DNA of 64,000 nucleotides, from positions 15,148,130-15,212,129 of the forward strand of contig NC_084475.1 in NCBI RefSeq assembly GCF_027409185.1, in the 5' to 3' direction. Below the pieces are notes generated by a model. The model ran no database searches. It was not told where the DNA came from and worked only from the letters and a program-made list of their open reading frames with translations. The stretch's first letter is position 1; each line of letters starts with the position of its first letter. The stretch is from Cynocephalus volans. Lineage: Eukaryota > Chordata > Mammalia > Dermoptera > Cynocephalidae. This document shows, piece by piece, positions 22,120-32,720 of this stretch. The position numbers were made by a program, and so were the translations under genes.

Positions 22120-22560
22120 CCACAGGCATTTACTGAAAACATCTACCAAGTGCTGGGCTAGGTGCCAGAGGCCAGGACAACAAGATCATTGAGATGTGTC
22201 CCTGCCCTCAAGAAGGGCACAGTCTAATTGGGGAGACAACAATTATGATGTCATCATCATAAGGTTAAATATGATACAGGAAGATAAATGATAAATAAAT
22301 GAATGCATAATAGGCTGTGGGTAAATAGGGAAGCTCACTATGGTTCATTCTGGGGAAGGTGAGAGGGCTTCACAGAGGAAGGGACACTGGAGCTGAGCTT
22401 CGAGGCAGAGAAGATTTTTAGATATTTTTGGTCAGACTGAGAAAGGGAGGAAGGAGGGACAGGGTGTCCGAGGTAGGAGAACAGTGCAGGCAGAGGCCCA
22501 GAGCACAGCATGGCAAAGGTGGTCTGATAATGGTGACACAGGACTGAAAGAATGTCAGGG
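22120..22560 (-). mobile_element. L2 fossil
   Basis: Antisense L2 3' end: 'catttactgaaaacatctaccaagtgctgggctaggtgcc', 'cctgccctcaagaagggcacagtctaattggggagacaa', and later 'ggctgtgggtaaatagggaagctcactatgg'. Confidence 0.7.
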
Positions 22561-22689
22561 AAGCAGCTTCTACAGGAATTAGGGTTACAAACTGTTAGAG
22601 CCTTTAACTGAAAGGCTTAAGGCTCAGAGGGGAGGGACAGTCACACCAGGACAGGAGAAGCTGACCACTGAGCATTGGTAAGTGCCAGG

Positions 22690-22850
22690 CTTGCATGAGG
22701 AACTTTCTAGATAAAGCTTCATTTTGGGGGTGGTGTTATCATCCCCGCTTTACACTAGAGGAAAGTAGGGCTCAGAGAGATGAAGTGTCTCACCCAGATA
22801 ACACAGCTGGCAGGTGGCAGAGCTGTTCCCACGCCTGGGCCTTGTCAGTA
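22690..22850 (-). mobile_element. MIR SINE fossil
   Basis: Antisense MIR: 'atcatccccgctttacactagaggaaagtagggctcagag', then 'acacagctggcaggtggcagagctg'. Confidence 0.7.
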
Positions 22851-22859
22851 CCTCAGACT

Positions 22860-24025
22860 ACTCGGGCTCCAGGATGAGAGGTACTCTTGCAGCTCAAGAA
22901 AGAAACTTTACAATGAATGAATGCACCGCATAGTGGGGGTGGGGGTTGCTGGGGGTTGGACACAGGCTCCTCCACAGTCCAGTAAGTCAGGATCTCTTTG
23001 AACAATGGGTAGGCAGTAATTGTATGCGACCACTTCTCCAAGTGGTTTTTTTTTTTTTTTTTTTTTTGGTGAAAATAGGACTTCATAATGGGTTATATAC
23101 CTACTGGATTATAAAATCAGGGTTAGGGGAGTCTGGGGGCATGGGTGACGCTGTGGTGGGAGTCTTGGAGAGCAGGGGCACCTCTGCAGAACTCCCCTTC
23201 CAGCACTGCAGGTCCACTGTGCAGCAGCACCCACCATCGTCTGCCTTACTGTGTGGGTGGGGGGGGGGATCCGCTTCAACATACCCCTGGTCAGCACAGA
23301 CCCTGGGGACTAAAGCAGTGGGCAACAGGGACCCTGGAGACCCAGCGGCCCAGGTCATCTGCCCTGAGGAACTTGCTGTATCCTTTGAAGGCAGATCCTG
23401 TTCCAGAGTGAGATGGGGTGAACACGGAAAGAGCCAAAGGTTCTCAGAAAACTGGCCTACATTTCCACCACCACCTACCGCACAGGGTGGCCGAGGGCAG
23501 GGCTGAGGTGTCTGGGCCTCTTTCCAAATAACTCCCAGTGGGTGGCCAGGCTCCAGACACCCCAGCCTTTCCCCTGCCTGGGTGGGGAGGCAGGGGAGAA
23601 GAGTTGCCTTTTTGGAGAATCTAGGTAGGGAAAAGAGGTTGCCAAAACTGGAAAGCAAACCCAGACAGCGAATTCCACAATTCCTTTTGAGCACTTTAAG
23701 GTCATGTGTCTTCCAGGCTCCCAGACTATTTCCCCTACATCTTTCCCTCACTCTCTTAACTGGCTTTTCACATACGCTAATGAGCCACCCCCCACAGCAA
23801 ACTGAGTTCTGTATTAGTTGTCCCATTAAGGAAAACTAGCCAGAGGCCAGAGTGACTTGTGGTCTTATCAGCTCTGATGGGCCGCTTGTCTTTCCAGCAT
23901 GGGCACCCAGCTGCCTGGACCATACAAGCCTTTGCCTTGGTAGCATGCGGGTTCCTGAGTTCTGGGGTGGGAGGTGGAGGGGGGGGCAGGGAGTTAGGCA
24001 CAGCTCTGCAGTAGCAAACCGCTCT
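22860..24025. other. intergenic, nothing recognised
   Basis: Contains a T run at 23046-23067 and long frames on both strands, the largest 241 codons at 23101-23826 (-). No domain or splice pattern supports a gene. Confidence 0.4.
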
Positions 24026-24029
24026 TCCT

Positions 24030-24162
24030 CCTAATATTTATTCATTCATTTGTTTATTTATTTATTTATTTATTTTTAAAGATGACCGGTAAGGGGATCT
24101 TAACCCTTGACTTGGTGTTATCAGGAGCACCAGGCTCTCCCAAGTGAGCCACGGGCCAGCCC
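24030..24162 (-). mobile_element. tRNA-Ile-derived SINE, right/left fused unit
   Basis: The (TTTA)n tail (24032-24076) is followed by the right-unit start (aaagatgaccggtaagggg, cttaacccttgacttgg), which runs straight into a left-unit end (caagtgagccacgggccagccct) with no linker. This looks like a dimer collapsed to one unit by a deletion between homologous parts. Flanks cctcctaatattta and ctactaatgttta are a likely target duplication. Confidence 0.82.
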
Positions 24163-24459
24163 TCCTACTAATGTTTAAAAGAGACTGAAACAATTCGGTC
24201 TTCCTTTCGTTTCCTAGACCAGCCAGCGAGGGCAAGGAACAGGAAAGGATACAGGGTTCTAGAAAACCAGGGCTCCACCGCCAGCTCCCGCCGCTAAGCA
24301 AACATTCCCTCCTGGAGTCAGAAAAGCCCGTGTATGAGGGGAGGAACAGGCCGGGGGTTGATCGCTGGGGCAACTCCGGGTGATTCACTGAGTTTAGACT
24401 CCTGGTTGTCATAGATCGAGGCACGCAAACAAACAGCCCAGGAGGGACCCCTCCCCTTT

Positions 24460-26300
24460 CCCTTCCGCCCCCACCTGGCTCCCCCCTAGCCCGTGCCCAG
24501 CTGCCTCCCCTGCCCCCGCGGGCGCTCCGGGTAGAGCAGACACGCCCGGCACCCCGCCCCGCTACCGGCTGGCTGCGACCGCGCGCTGCTGGCGGTCCCC
24601 CAGGCAACTCGGCGTCACGGGAACCGGCACCCCGAGACCCTCGCCCTGCCCTCTCTCCGCGTCCCCAGGGCCCAGGCCAGTCCCAACAACCTCTCCCTTC
24701 TCTGAGCGCCTCGGCCCCTTCGGGCCTCCAGCACAAGCTAACTAGGCCCCCTCGGGGTCCCCGGGGCCGCGCGGCCCCCCTCCCGCGGGGCCCGCAAAAT
24801 CTCCTCTTGTTTACTGGGCCGGAGAGGTCCCCGCTGGGACTCCCTTCCCTATTCTGCGGTTACTGTTCTGCAGATTCCTGGAGCCGGAGGGGAAGGGGAG
24901 GCAACCCGCCGATCCACCCCAGGGCAGGGAGTGGGGGTGGGGCGCGAGGGACCCCGAAGTCGTGGCAAGGTCCCCGGGCCGCGGGAGGGGCAGGACTCAG
25001 AGTCCAGGCCAACGCGTCCCGGAGCGCAGACCGCGGGGGCCGGCTTGAACACTGTACCTCGGGGAACAGAACCGTGAAGGCTAATTAGGACAAGTTGGAA
25101 CAGGGAACGGGGACGCGGGGAGGGGAGCGCGAGCTCCGAGTTGGGCCCTGTCTAGGGCGGTCTACAGGAAACCCGGGCACGGGTCGGTCGGACCCAGGGC
25201 GACCTTTGGCCACGGTCCGGAGTGGTCCTGGACTGGGCCCCCGGCGTACAGGGCTCGTGCGGTGGCGTTCTCACGTACGTTTTGGAGGCTGGGATCCCGG
25301 GGAAGAAGCACGCGTGCAAGAGGCGGACACTCGGTGTGTGGCGTGTCCACGTGTGCAAGCTCGGGAAGGGAGGGGGCGCCGAGGGCGTGACAAAAGCGGC
25401 CTCTGTGTGCGCCTCGCTCCGTGCCGGAGAAGCGAACTGGGCCCGCCGTGTGCCTCACGGGAGAGCCAGGACGGACGTGACTAACGCTGGGTGTCCGACA
25501 CGGAGAGCCACGCCAAGGTAGCCCCCGCGCGTGCCCGAGCGCGCGCGCTGGGAGATAGTGGGTGTGCTGGGCTGCACCCCAAACCGCTTCCCGGAGAGAA
25601 AGCCGAGTCCACAAAGTGAGTGCGCGTGAGTGCGCGCGCCCGTGTGCGGGGGCGTGGCAGTAAACAGCGACAACCCGCGGGCCCGCTTCGCCAGAAACTC
25701 CGGAAAGTGCGACTCGGCCGAGGCTGGAGGTGAGTCGGAGGGGGCAGGGCCGGGCGGGCTTTGTTCCCGGGTAAACGGATTGCACCTACCTGGAGCGCCG
25801 CGGGCGCCCGATAAGCGTCCTGAGTGGAGGTGATGTCACGGTGATGCTGGCGCCGGCCCACCCTCGCCCCGAGAAAGGGCTCCTGCCCGCGGAGAGGACG
25901 GCGCGAGAGCGAGCGACCGAGCGCGGCCAGCTCAGCCGGGGTCCCGGGGACAGGCAGGCCCTGCGCCCCCGCCCGGGCCCCGCCATTCAGCCGGGGCTGG
26001 GCCTGGCCCCGCGCCCTGCGCCGAATCCGTCCCACCGCCGCCCGCGCCCCGCCTGGAGCTGGCCCCAAACGCTGCGCCGCAGCCGGGCGGGCGGCGCGTC
26101 CCAGGTAAGGGCTGCTGCCTTCCCGCTCCGCCCTCCACTCGGCCGCCCGGAAAAGTCGGGTCGGGCTGGCGGGGAGTGGGCCAGGGCAGAGCCCCCGGGG
26201 TGGAGAGCCGCCGCGCCAACTTCGCTCGGTCGCAGAAAGTTTCCAAACCCGAGCCGGCTGGGGTCTGGTGGAGGGCGGGGTGAGGACTCCGCAATCGGGG
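24460..26300. promoter_or_regulatory. GPRC5C: CpG island, probable GPRC5C promoter
   Basis: About 1.8 kb with dense CpG and GC-rich text, in sharp contrast to both flanks. It is the only such block in the window and lies 6.6 kb upstream of the first coding exon on the same strand. No TATA box is obvious, as usual for CpG-island promoters. It contains at least two consensus splice donors on the + strand, ggag|gtgagt (exon end 25729) and ccag|gtaagg (exon end 26104). The transcription start cannot be placed from sequence alone. GPRC5 genes are known to be retinoic-acid-inducible, but I did not see a clear retinoic acid response element here. Confidence 0.75.
25840..26104 (+). other. GPRC5C: candidate noncoding exon 1 of GPRC5C (3' end placed, 5' end unknown)
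   Basis: The strong donor ccag|gtaagg places the 3' end at 26104. Spliced to the acceptor at 32720 it gives a 5'UTR ending 32 bases before the start codon. The 5' boundary is a guess within the CpG island. An upstream ATG at 25844 opens a frame that crosses this junction (see findings). The donor at 25729 is an alternative. Confidence 0.45.
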
Positions 26301-28790
26301 TCTCCAAGGGATGCGCCTCCCCCTGCTGTCTCAGCGCGAGTCCACGGTCAATGGTGACTCTTGTTGGTCGGCGTCCTCTCCGCTGCCCGCTCCTGTGGAT
26401 GGGGAGGGCAGGTTTCTGTGGCCAGAGGAAAGGGGAGAGAGTGGCTGGCTTCCATTGGCTTCTGTTCGGATATTCGGGGGAGCGCGGGTAGACCCCGGTA
26501 GCGGAGAGAGGAATGGGGGTGGGGGGAGAGCTCGGAATCTCTCAGCGGGAAGTTTGGAATTTCAGACTATCAAAGCGCCTGTACTCATGGCAGCCTGGTC
26601 TCTGGATCCCAAACCCACCCCCAAGCCCGTGGAAGACCCAGTCACTTAAAAACTTAACGATCTCGAGCCAGAAGCTCTGGGACCAGAAATGTATTGAAGT
26701 AGGGTTTTGTACTCCTGGAGTCCACCTCCGCCCCCCCCCCCTCACCCCAAGTGCCTTGTAATGTGGCTGGGGGAGGTGTGCTGTTGGGGGTGGGGCGCAT
26801 TCCAGAGTGACATTCCAGAGCAGACCCTTGGATTGAAGACTTCCAAGTCTCAGAATGCTCAGGGCATTTTGGCCCAAATGTCCATTCTTGGTGTGGGGGT
26901 ATGGGCTGGGGTTTAAGAAGCACCTCCCTCCCCCTCCCCCTCCAACCTGGGCACAGAGGTAGCTCCTTCCAGGCACAGGTATTTCCAGTGCTCCTTCACT
27001 GGATGGGTCAAACACCAGAGCCCCCGGACCAAGGAGTAAGACAATGGGACCTAAGGTGGGAGGGATGGGAGAGTGGGAGGAGGTAGGAAGGTTGTCAGTG
27101 GGTGGTGCTCTGGTACCCCTGGGTGAACATCCCCCTCCAAGAGGGAGCTCTAAACGGTCATGGCACCCTTGAAGGGAACCTCTGGCCATGGGTCTGTATC
27201 TTGTTCTGGGAGAGTAAGGAGACAGACCACGGAGATCTCTTTCCAGGAAGGTATCTCTTGGCCCTGGGGTGGGGGTCGTGGGAGTGAGTGAGAGGGTTCT
27301 CAGGCTTTTGTGTGGACAGTGGGGAGTGATGAAGGGGGTGTTGCTCTGGAAAGGTAGAAGGCTTGACTGCCTCACCTGTTGCTGGGTGTGGCCAGTCAGG
27401 GTTGGCTGGGCCCTGAGCCCACCAGCACCACTGAGGCCTCTCTGCTCTCCCTGGAGAAAGGAAAAGGGAGGAAGGGGATTTGGGAACTGGATTGGACTGA
27501 CTCAGACCAGAGCTGGAGGGAGGGTGGCTGAGCCTGGGGAAAGGCTGATTTCCAAGGTGATTAAAAATATTTCTACATCTGATTCCAGGGAGGTGAAGCA
27601 AAAGGGCCCTTTTGTGCAGAAAATAATCTGAGACTGGGGCTGGGCTTCAGCCATGGGGTGGGGGAGACTCACAGGGCAGAAGGAGGTCCCCCTCCCACTC
27701 TCCTTGAATTCTCCGAGAACCTTTAAGCAGAAGTGACTCCACACAGAGGAGGCAGGACTGGATGGGGAGAAATGTGCACTGAGCTGCTCAGAGGGTGATT
27801 TTCAAATGCCTGCAGTGTCCAAGGCACAGTAGTGCTAGACACTGCAGAGGATGCTGAGTCTTGTTCACTAGCCTCAAAGACCTTGCAGCCTGGCAGGGGA
27901 TACACGTTCTCATGATTCTGATGGTCAAGGCTCAGGAGGCTCAGTCTAAGTGCAGGGTGTAGGGACCCATAAGAGGAAAGATGCTTCTGGGGCCCTGAGC
28001 AAGAGCCTCTGGGCAGGGCTGGGTCTGTCTTGTCCGTCCCCTTAGCCACCATCTTAAAAGATGGCCTTGGCTGACTATGCACTCCTGGGTGTCAAAGAGC
28101 TGGAGCTGAGCTCTTCTGAGCTTCCTTCCTTTAACTCTCCTGTTGATTCCCAAGGGTCCCTGTCCCAGGCAGTGGACAAGAGCCAGGCCCCTTGGCCCCA
28201 TTTTCCCACCTGAGTCCATGTATTTCTGTCTCTCCACCTGCCCTTCCATTTTCAGGGGGGACCAGAGAAATAAGACATTTCAGGATGGAAACAGGTTGTT
28301 TCCTCTGAGGCTGGTAAGTCTCAGGGCAGCTGGGCAGCAGCATGGTTCCTGCCTGGATGGGCAGGGGAGAGGGGCAGTTAGGGGCTTCTGTTTCATTTCT
28401 TAGAAGTTCCCATATTGGGAGGGTTGGCTACAGAGGTGAGATTTGGAGGGTGAGGTCCAGGAGGAAGTTGTTGGTGGATCAACAGCAAAGTCAGGAGGAA
28501 ATGAGGGGTGGGGCGGGAGGGAAAGCTGCGAAGCTTTTCTGACCCTGGCCCACGTGCCCGTCGGGGTGCTGGGGGCAGAGTACAGGCAAATATCTCTAGG
28601 GCCAGATGGATCAAGAAGAATGAGTGACTTAAGTGTCCCCACATGAAGTGCGATTGGCTTGCTTTTTTGTGGCGACATTGAACTTTGTAATATGGGCTTT
28701 AGCATCCTTTCCCTCTACATTCGACCAGTCCTTAGATTGTTTTTTGGAAAGAATCTCCCAGATCTGGCCATTATGGCTTAACTTTGGCCT
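26105..28790. other. GPRC5C intron 1, left part, few repeats
   Basis: GC-rich intronic DNA almost free of repeats, unlike the rest of the window. A 277-codon frame on the minus strand (26542-27375) has no domain. The low repeat content next to a CpG island is what regulatory first-intron DNA often looks like, but no specific element is proven. Confidence 0.45.
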
Positions 28791-28799
28791 TAATGTTTA

Positions 28800-29500
28800 A
28801 ACCATGGGATGAATGTGTCCCCAACAAATTGATTGTCTGTGCTTTTTGCCGGACTCATCTCTTAAAGCGCAACCCTGGCTATGGCCCCACTGTGCTAAAA
28901 ACAGCTTCCCAGTGCCTTTAGAACAAGGCCCCAAACTCCTCCCTGGCAGCATTTTTAATCTGTCACAAACCAGCTGCAACCTCCCTTACAAACTCGGTTC
29001 ATACTTGGCGAACTCGATTTCTTTTTCTCTTGCTCTGAACTTGGGCTTCTCTCAGGGCTTTGACTTTTACCATCTTTTCTGCCTGTTTCTTCCCTTTCCT
29101 TCCTGCTCAGCCCCTACCTCACATTCCTCAGGGCTTAGCTTCTTTGTGATGTCTCGTGGTAATGTCTGGGACGTGGCACGTTTTTATTAAATACTGAATT
29201 CAGTGCTGTTGAAAGGCCACCTCCGTTCTGTCTCTTCTGACCCCTCAGCAAGAAGACCTCTTCCTCTTCTGTGTTCCTGAAGCACGTGTCCCTCTCCTAC
29301 AGGTACATCCTGTACGGCGCTCATATATTTTTCCTTGTGTCCTGTTTTATATACCTACCTTATCGCCTATTAGAGTTTAAATACCATCAAGACAAGAACT
29401 GTGTGTGTTCATTTTGTATTTTCCACAGCTCTGAACAACAGGTCCTTGTCCCCTCTAAAAGCACAGTAGATATTTGCTGATTGGCTTAATTGGTCTAAAC
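28800..29500 (+). mobile_element. L2 fossil in GPRC5C intron 1
   Basis: Sense L2: 'ctttagaacaaggccccaaactcctccctgg', 'cctcagcaagaagacctcttcctct', 'ctattagagtttaaataccatcaagacaagaactgtgtgtg', ending near 'agcacagtagatatttgctga'. Confidence 0.68.
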
Positions 29501-30570
29501 TGAGACCTGGCTTAGGCAGATGGGGTGAAAAGCCCTTGAAGGCTGTCTCAGTGGTCATTCTTGGTATTCACTTCCACATTTCCAATTTCACCCCAAGTTC
29601 TGGCTGATTCGCTGGGCCAAAAAAGCCCATGATGCAGTTAAATGTTTAGGATCTCATAGCATGTTGTTATCCACAAATTATCTCCCTAGAGTGGCTCAAT
29701 ACCCATTAGCCCCCTCTGACTCCACTTTTCTCTTTCCAGCCCGTGTAAATACAGTGGTGCTTTATTGACATAAGATTATACAAAGCTCCCTATAAAGGCT
29801 TATCTTAGTCATGGTATAGGCGAACCGTGCTTTTGTGTTGAAAGTAAAGAAAAACTAGCCATTACAGTGCTGGTTATTTAGGAAAACAACAGTAAATTTT
29901 CATAAGCATGTTAATTGTTTTATTTTGTTTTGCCAACTGGCTAGTATGGGGATCCTAATCCTTGACCTTGGTGTTATCAGCACTATGTGATAGGTTGTGA
30001 GTTAATGATAGGTCATGTTTGAGGAAAAGCAAACTTAATTGAAAGATGAGAAGATAGCTGAGATGGCTAAGATACCTAAAATATTTTCAAAGGGTATAAA
30101 AATTTGAAAATTGATCATCTTTATTATGTCAATTTCACTTCATTTTATGAGTTTCATTTCCCCAGATTTAGTAAGTGTTCTTCCACTTATCAGTTACAGA
30201 GAGAGACGGTTTTTATCTACTGAAATTTAGGATCTTTGTTTGCTTATTAGAAATTCAGTACCCAGGAATGGTGAAAAACAGTAAGGAGGTAGACTTTGTG
30301 TAAGCACCCCGCTAGCCCCAAAAAGGAGGAAGTAAAGTGGTCGGGAGGATAGTGAGTTAGATAATGCCATTCCTCTACCAGCCACTAATGGTCACTATCA
30401 GCCCAGGAAAGCTTGGTTGCTGTCTTTCTGGAGAGTTCCGGATGAGGCAGGAAGAGACAGGGTTACCACTAGTTATTTGAACATATAGGGTGATTTAAAT
30501 GTGGAGTACCTGCATTTCATAGAATTTTGGGATTTACAACTTGCTTTTTGAGCATTTATATTTTCTGTTA
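29501..30570. other. GPRC5C intron 1, AT-rich part, mostly unassigned
   Basis: AT-rich intronic DNA. Apart from the SINE fragment at 29920-29987, nothing is recognised. Confidence 0.4.
29920..29987 (-). mobile_element. tRNA-Ile-derived SINE, truncated monomer
   Basis: Reverse copy: gccaactggctagtatgggg, then cttgaccttggtgttatcag and cactatg, after which SINE identity is lost. The minus-strand 5' portion (A box side) is missing. Confidence 0.8.
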
Positions 30571-30726
30571 AGGGCCGGCCCGTGGCTCACTTGGGAGAGT
30601 GTGGTGCTAATAACACCAAGGGCACGGGTTCGGATCTCTATATAGGGATGGCCAGTTAGTTCACTTGGGAGAGCCTGGTGCTGACAACACCAAGTGAAGG
30701 GTTAAGATCCCCTTACCAGTCATCTT

Positions 30727-30775
<49 letters not shown>

Positions 30776-30800
30776 TATATATAAATTGATTGATTGATTG
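30571..30800 (+). mobile_element. tRNA-Ile-derived SINE, dimer, with (AT)n tail
   Basis: Sense dimer flanked by exact 11-bp repeats attttctgtta (30560-30570 and 30801-30811). Left unit agggccggcccgtggctcac, right unit ggccagttagttcacttggg. The tail has turned into a 58-bp AT microsatellite and then (TTGA)n. Confidence 0.93.
30728..30786. repeat. (AT)n microsatellite grown from a SINE tail
   Basis: Alternating AT with one break, lying inside the target-duplication boundaries of the SINE, so it must have arisen from the SINE's own tail. Confidence 0.92.
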
Positions 30801-30944
30801 ATTTTCTGTTAGGTCTCCTATAAGCAAATTTAAAGTCCTTCATTGAAAGACTCCCTGATTTGGTCTTTAATTTCTCTTAACCTGTCACATCTTTACCCAC
30901 ACTTCACACAGGGAAAATTCAATTGGTATTGAGAGCAGGGGGTT

Positions 30945-31402
30945 GGCTTTTGATATGGATCATGTCCCCCAGGTTTTATGTATTAGTAGCTTGATCCCCA
31001 GTGTGACTGTTAAGAGGGTGGGAAATCCTGTTATGGTAATTGCAAGCTGGGGCCTTGAAGAGGTGATTAGATTGTAGGACCATATCCAGTGAGTGGATTA
31101 ATAATAGTGGTCATGGCCATGGTCCTGAGGGCTTTAAAAAAAAGAGTGCATGAGAAACTATCCCCTTTCTGCTCTGCCATTTTCTGCTGTTGAGACCCTG
31201 GGTCACTGTCACCACCATTGCCTTCACCAAATGCGTTCCTGGACTTTGGACTTCCCAGCCTCTGAAACTGTAAGCAATATATTTTGTTTTCTTATAGATT
31301 ACCCAGTTCCAAAAAAAAAAAAAAAGATAAAAATAAAAGAAAATAAATAGATTACCCAGTTCCTGGTATTTTGATATAAGCAACAGAAACGGGCTAATAC
31401 AG
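30945..31402 (+). mobile_element. MaLR-type LTR in GPRC5C intron 1
   Basis: Same subfamily as 1099-1526: shared blocks 'aaatcctgttatggtaattg', 'gaagaggtgattagattg', 'ctgagggctttaaaa', 'gactttggacttcccagcctctgaaactgtaag' and 'ataagcaacagaaa'. Contains a small A-rich insertion at 31311-31347. Confidence 0.8.
31311..31347 (+). mobile_element. poly(A)-only retro-insertion with exact target duplication
   Basis: A 37-base A-rich segment (A run, then aaaaataaaag-type text) lies between two identical 16-bp copies of tagattacccagttcc (31295-31310 and 31348-31363). The LTR is continuous if the insert and one repeat are removed. No body of any SINE or LINE is present, only a tail. Confidence 0.85.
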
Positions 31403-31454
31403 CTTTCTTCTTTGGCACAGATCTATAGCATTTGGAGTAACAAATTACCTTCTT

Positions 31455-31566
31455 GGTGTTTTTGTTTTGTTTTGATTTTTTGGTGGCCGGCAAGTAGAGG
31501 GATCTGAACCCATCAACTTTGGTGTTAGAAGGTGGCGCTCTAACCAACTGAGCTAACCGGCCAGCC
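31455..31566 (-). mobile_element. tRNA-Ile-derived SINE, monomer
   Basis: Reverse monomer (ttggtggccggcaagtagag to gagctaaccggccagcc). Confidence 0.9.
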
Positions 31567-31799
31567 TGCTTGATGTTAATAAAAGAGATCTTTCTAGCCT
31601 TCCAGCTACAATGTCTTAAAGTCTTCCGTTAAAGATTAATTCCTTTGGGTTTTGTATTGCCCTTGCCTGGTTCTTGCTTTTAAAATGTTAATGCCTCATA
31701 GGAGAATTTTTGCATTAAGTCATTAACTCCTTAGCTGGGGAATTCATTTATTTTATTCTTGACTTCAGCATCTGAGCTAGACAAAGAACCTTAATTTCT

Positions 31800-31968
31800 T
31801 TTTTTTTTTTTTTAAAGGTGACCGGTAAGGAGATCTTAACCCTTGACTTGGTGTTGTCAGCACCATGCTCACCCAAGTGAGCAATCGGCCATCCCTATAT
31901 AGGGATCCGAACCCATGGCCTCGGTGTTATCAGCACCACACTCTCCCAAGTGAGCCACGGGCTGGCCC
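31800..31968 (-). mobile_element. tRNA-Ile-derived SINE, dimer, with exact target duplication
   Basis: Reverse dimer between identical 17-bp repeats aaagaaccttaatttct (31783-31799 and 31969-31985), in GPRC5C intron 1. Confidence 0.95.
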
Positions 31969-32321
31969 AAAGAACCTTAATTTCTGAAGAGGAGAGTTGG
32001 TGCTAAAAGTGGGAAAATGAAGGGTAAACAAAGGAGGTGAAGCGGGAGAGTAGATGAACACAACTTTCCATTTATCTCTGCACTTTTTTCTGGCTGCAGG
32101 TTATGCCTGCCACTTGTTGAATAAATGAATAGTTAAATGAACGAATGTGGGGCTGACTAGCACGGACTTTGGCATCACAGGGACGGAGTTTGGGGCATAA
32201 TGTCTGACCTTCTGAAGTCCCAAGGCAGAAGGAAGTGCTGAGCGGGTGTTATGCTTGGTTTTGGCTTGCTTACGAGCTCCTTCACCCCCAGTCCTGGCTG
32301 CAGGAGCTCAGGGAATGTTTG

Positions 32322-32423
32322 GGCTAACACTTTTTTTTGGTGGCTGGCCAGTATGGGAATTCGAACCCTTGACCTTGGTGTTCCCAGCACCATGCTCTTG
32401 CAAGTGAGCTAACTGGGTAACCT
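32322..32423 (-). mobile_element. tRNA-Ile-derived SINE, monomer, with exact target duplication
   Basis: Reverse monomer between identical 16-bp repeats gctcagggaatgtttg (32306-32321 and 32424-32439), about 300 bases upstream of the coding exon acceptor. Confidence 0.94.
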
Positions 32424-32720
32424 GCTCAGGGAATGTTTGAACCCAGATTATGGTTGATGGAGGGGAGGGAACTGAAAATTTCAGTGACAGTTTCCTCCTT
32501 TCCAATGGCGGGAAATAGGGATGACAAATGGGTTTCATCTCGTTTGCCTTCTGGTCAATTGATATGCCTGCAGGAGTTCTGTGTTAAGAAGGATTCTGAA
32601 GCCCAGAGAGACAGTCTCATGATCAGCTACCATGGTCTGCCCTGATTCTGGATGGGAGAAGCAGCACCATGTATCTTGGTCTTGGAGGACTGATTTTGCC
32701 CTTTCTCCCTCTGTCTCTAG

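Noticed and set aside
23101-23826. 241-codon open frame on the minus strand
   Set aside because: No recognisable family or motif, overlaps frames on the other strand, and no splice or poly(A) support.
1-24000. The neighbouring GPR142 gene expected upstream from human synteny
   Set aside because: No seven-helix exon is seen upstream of GPRC5C in this window; in human the gap between the two genes is larger than 24 kb.
26542-27375. 277-codon open frame on the minus strand in GPRC5C intron 1
   Set aside because: Pro/Ser/Gly-rich translation of GC-rich DNA, no domain, no promoter or splice context. Typical chance opening.
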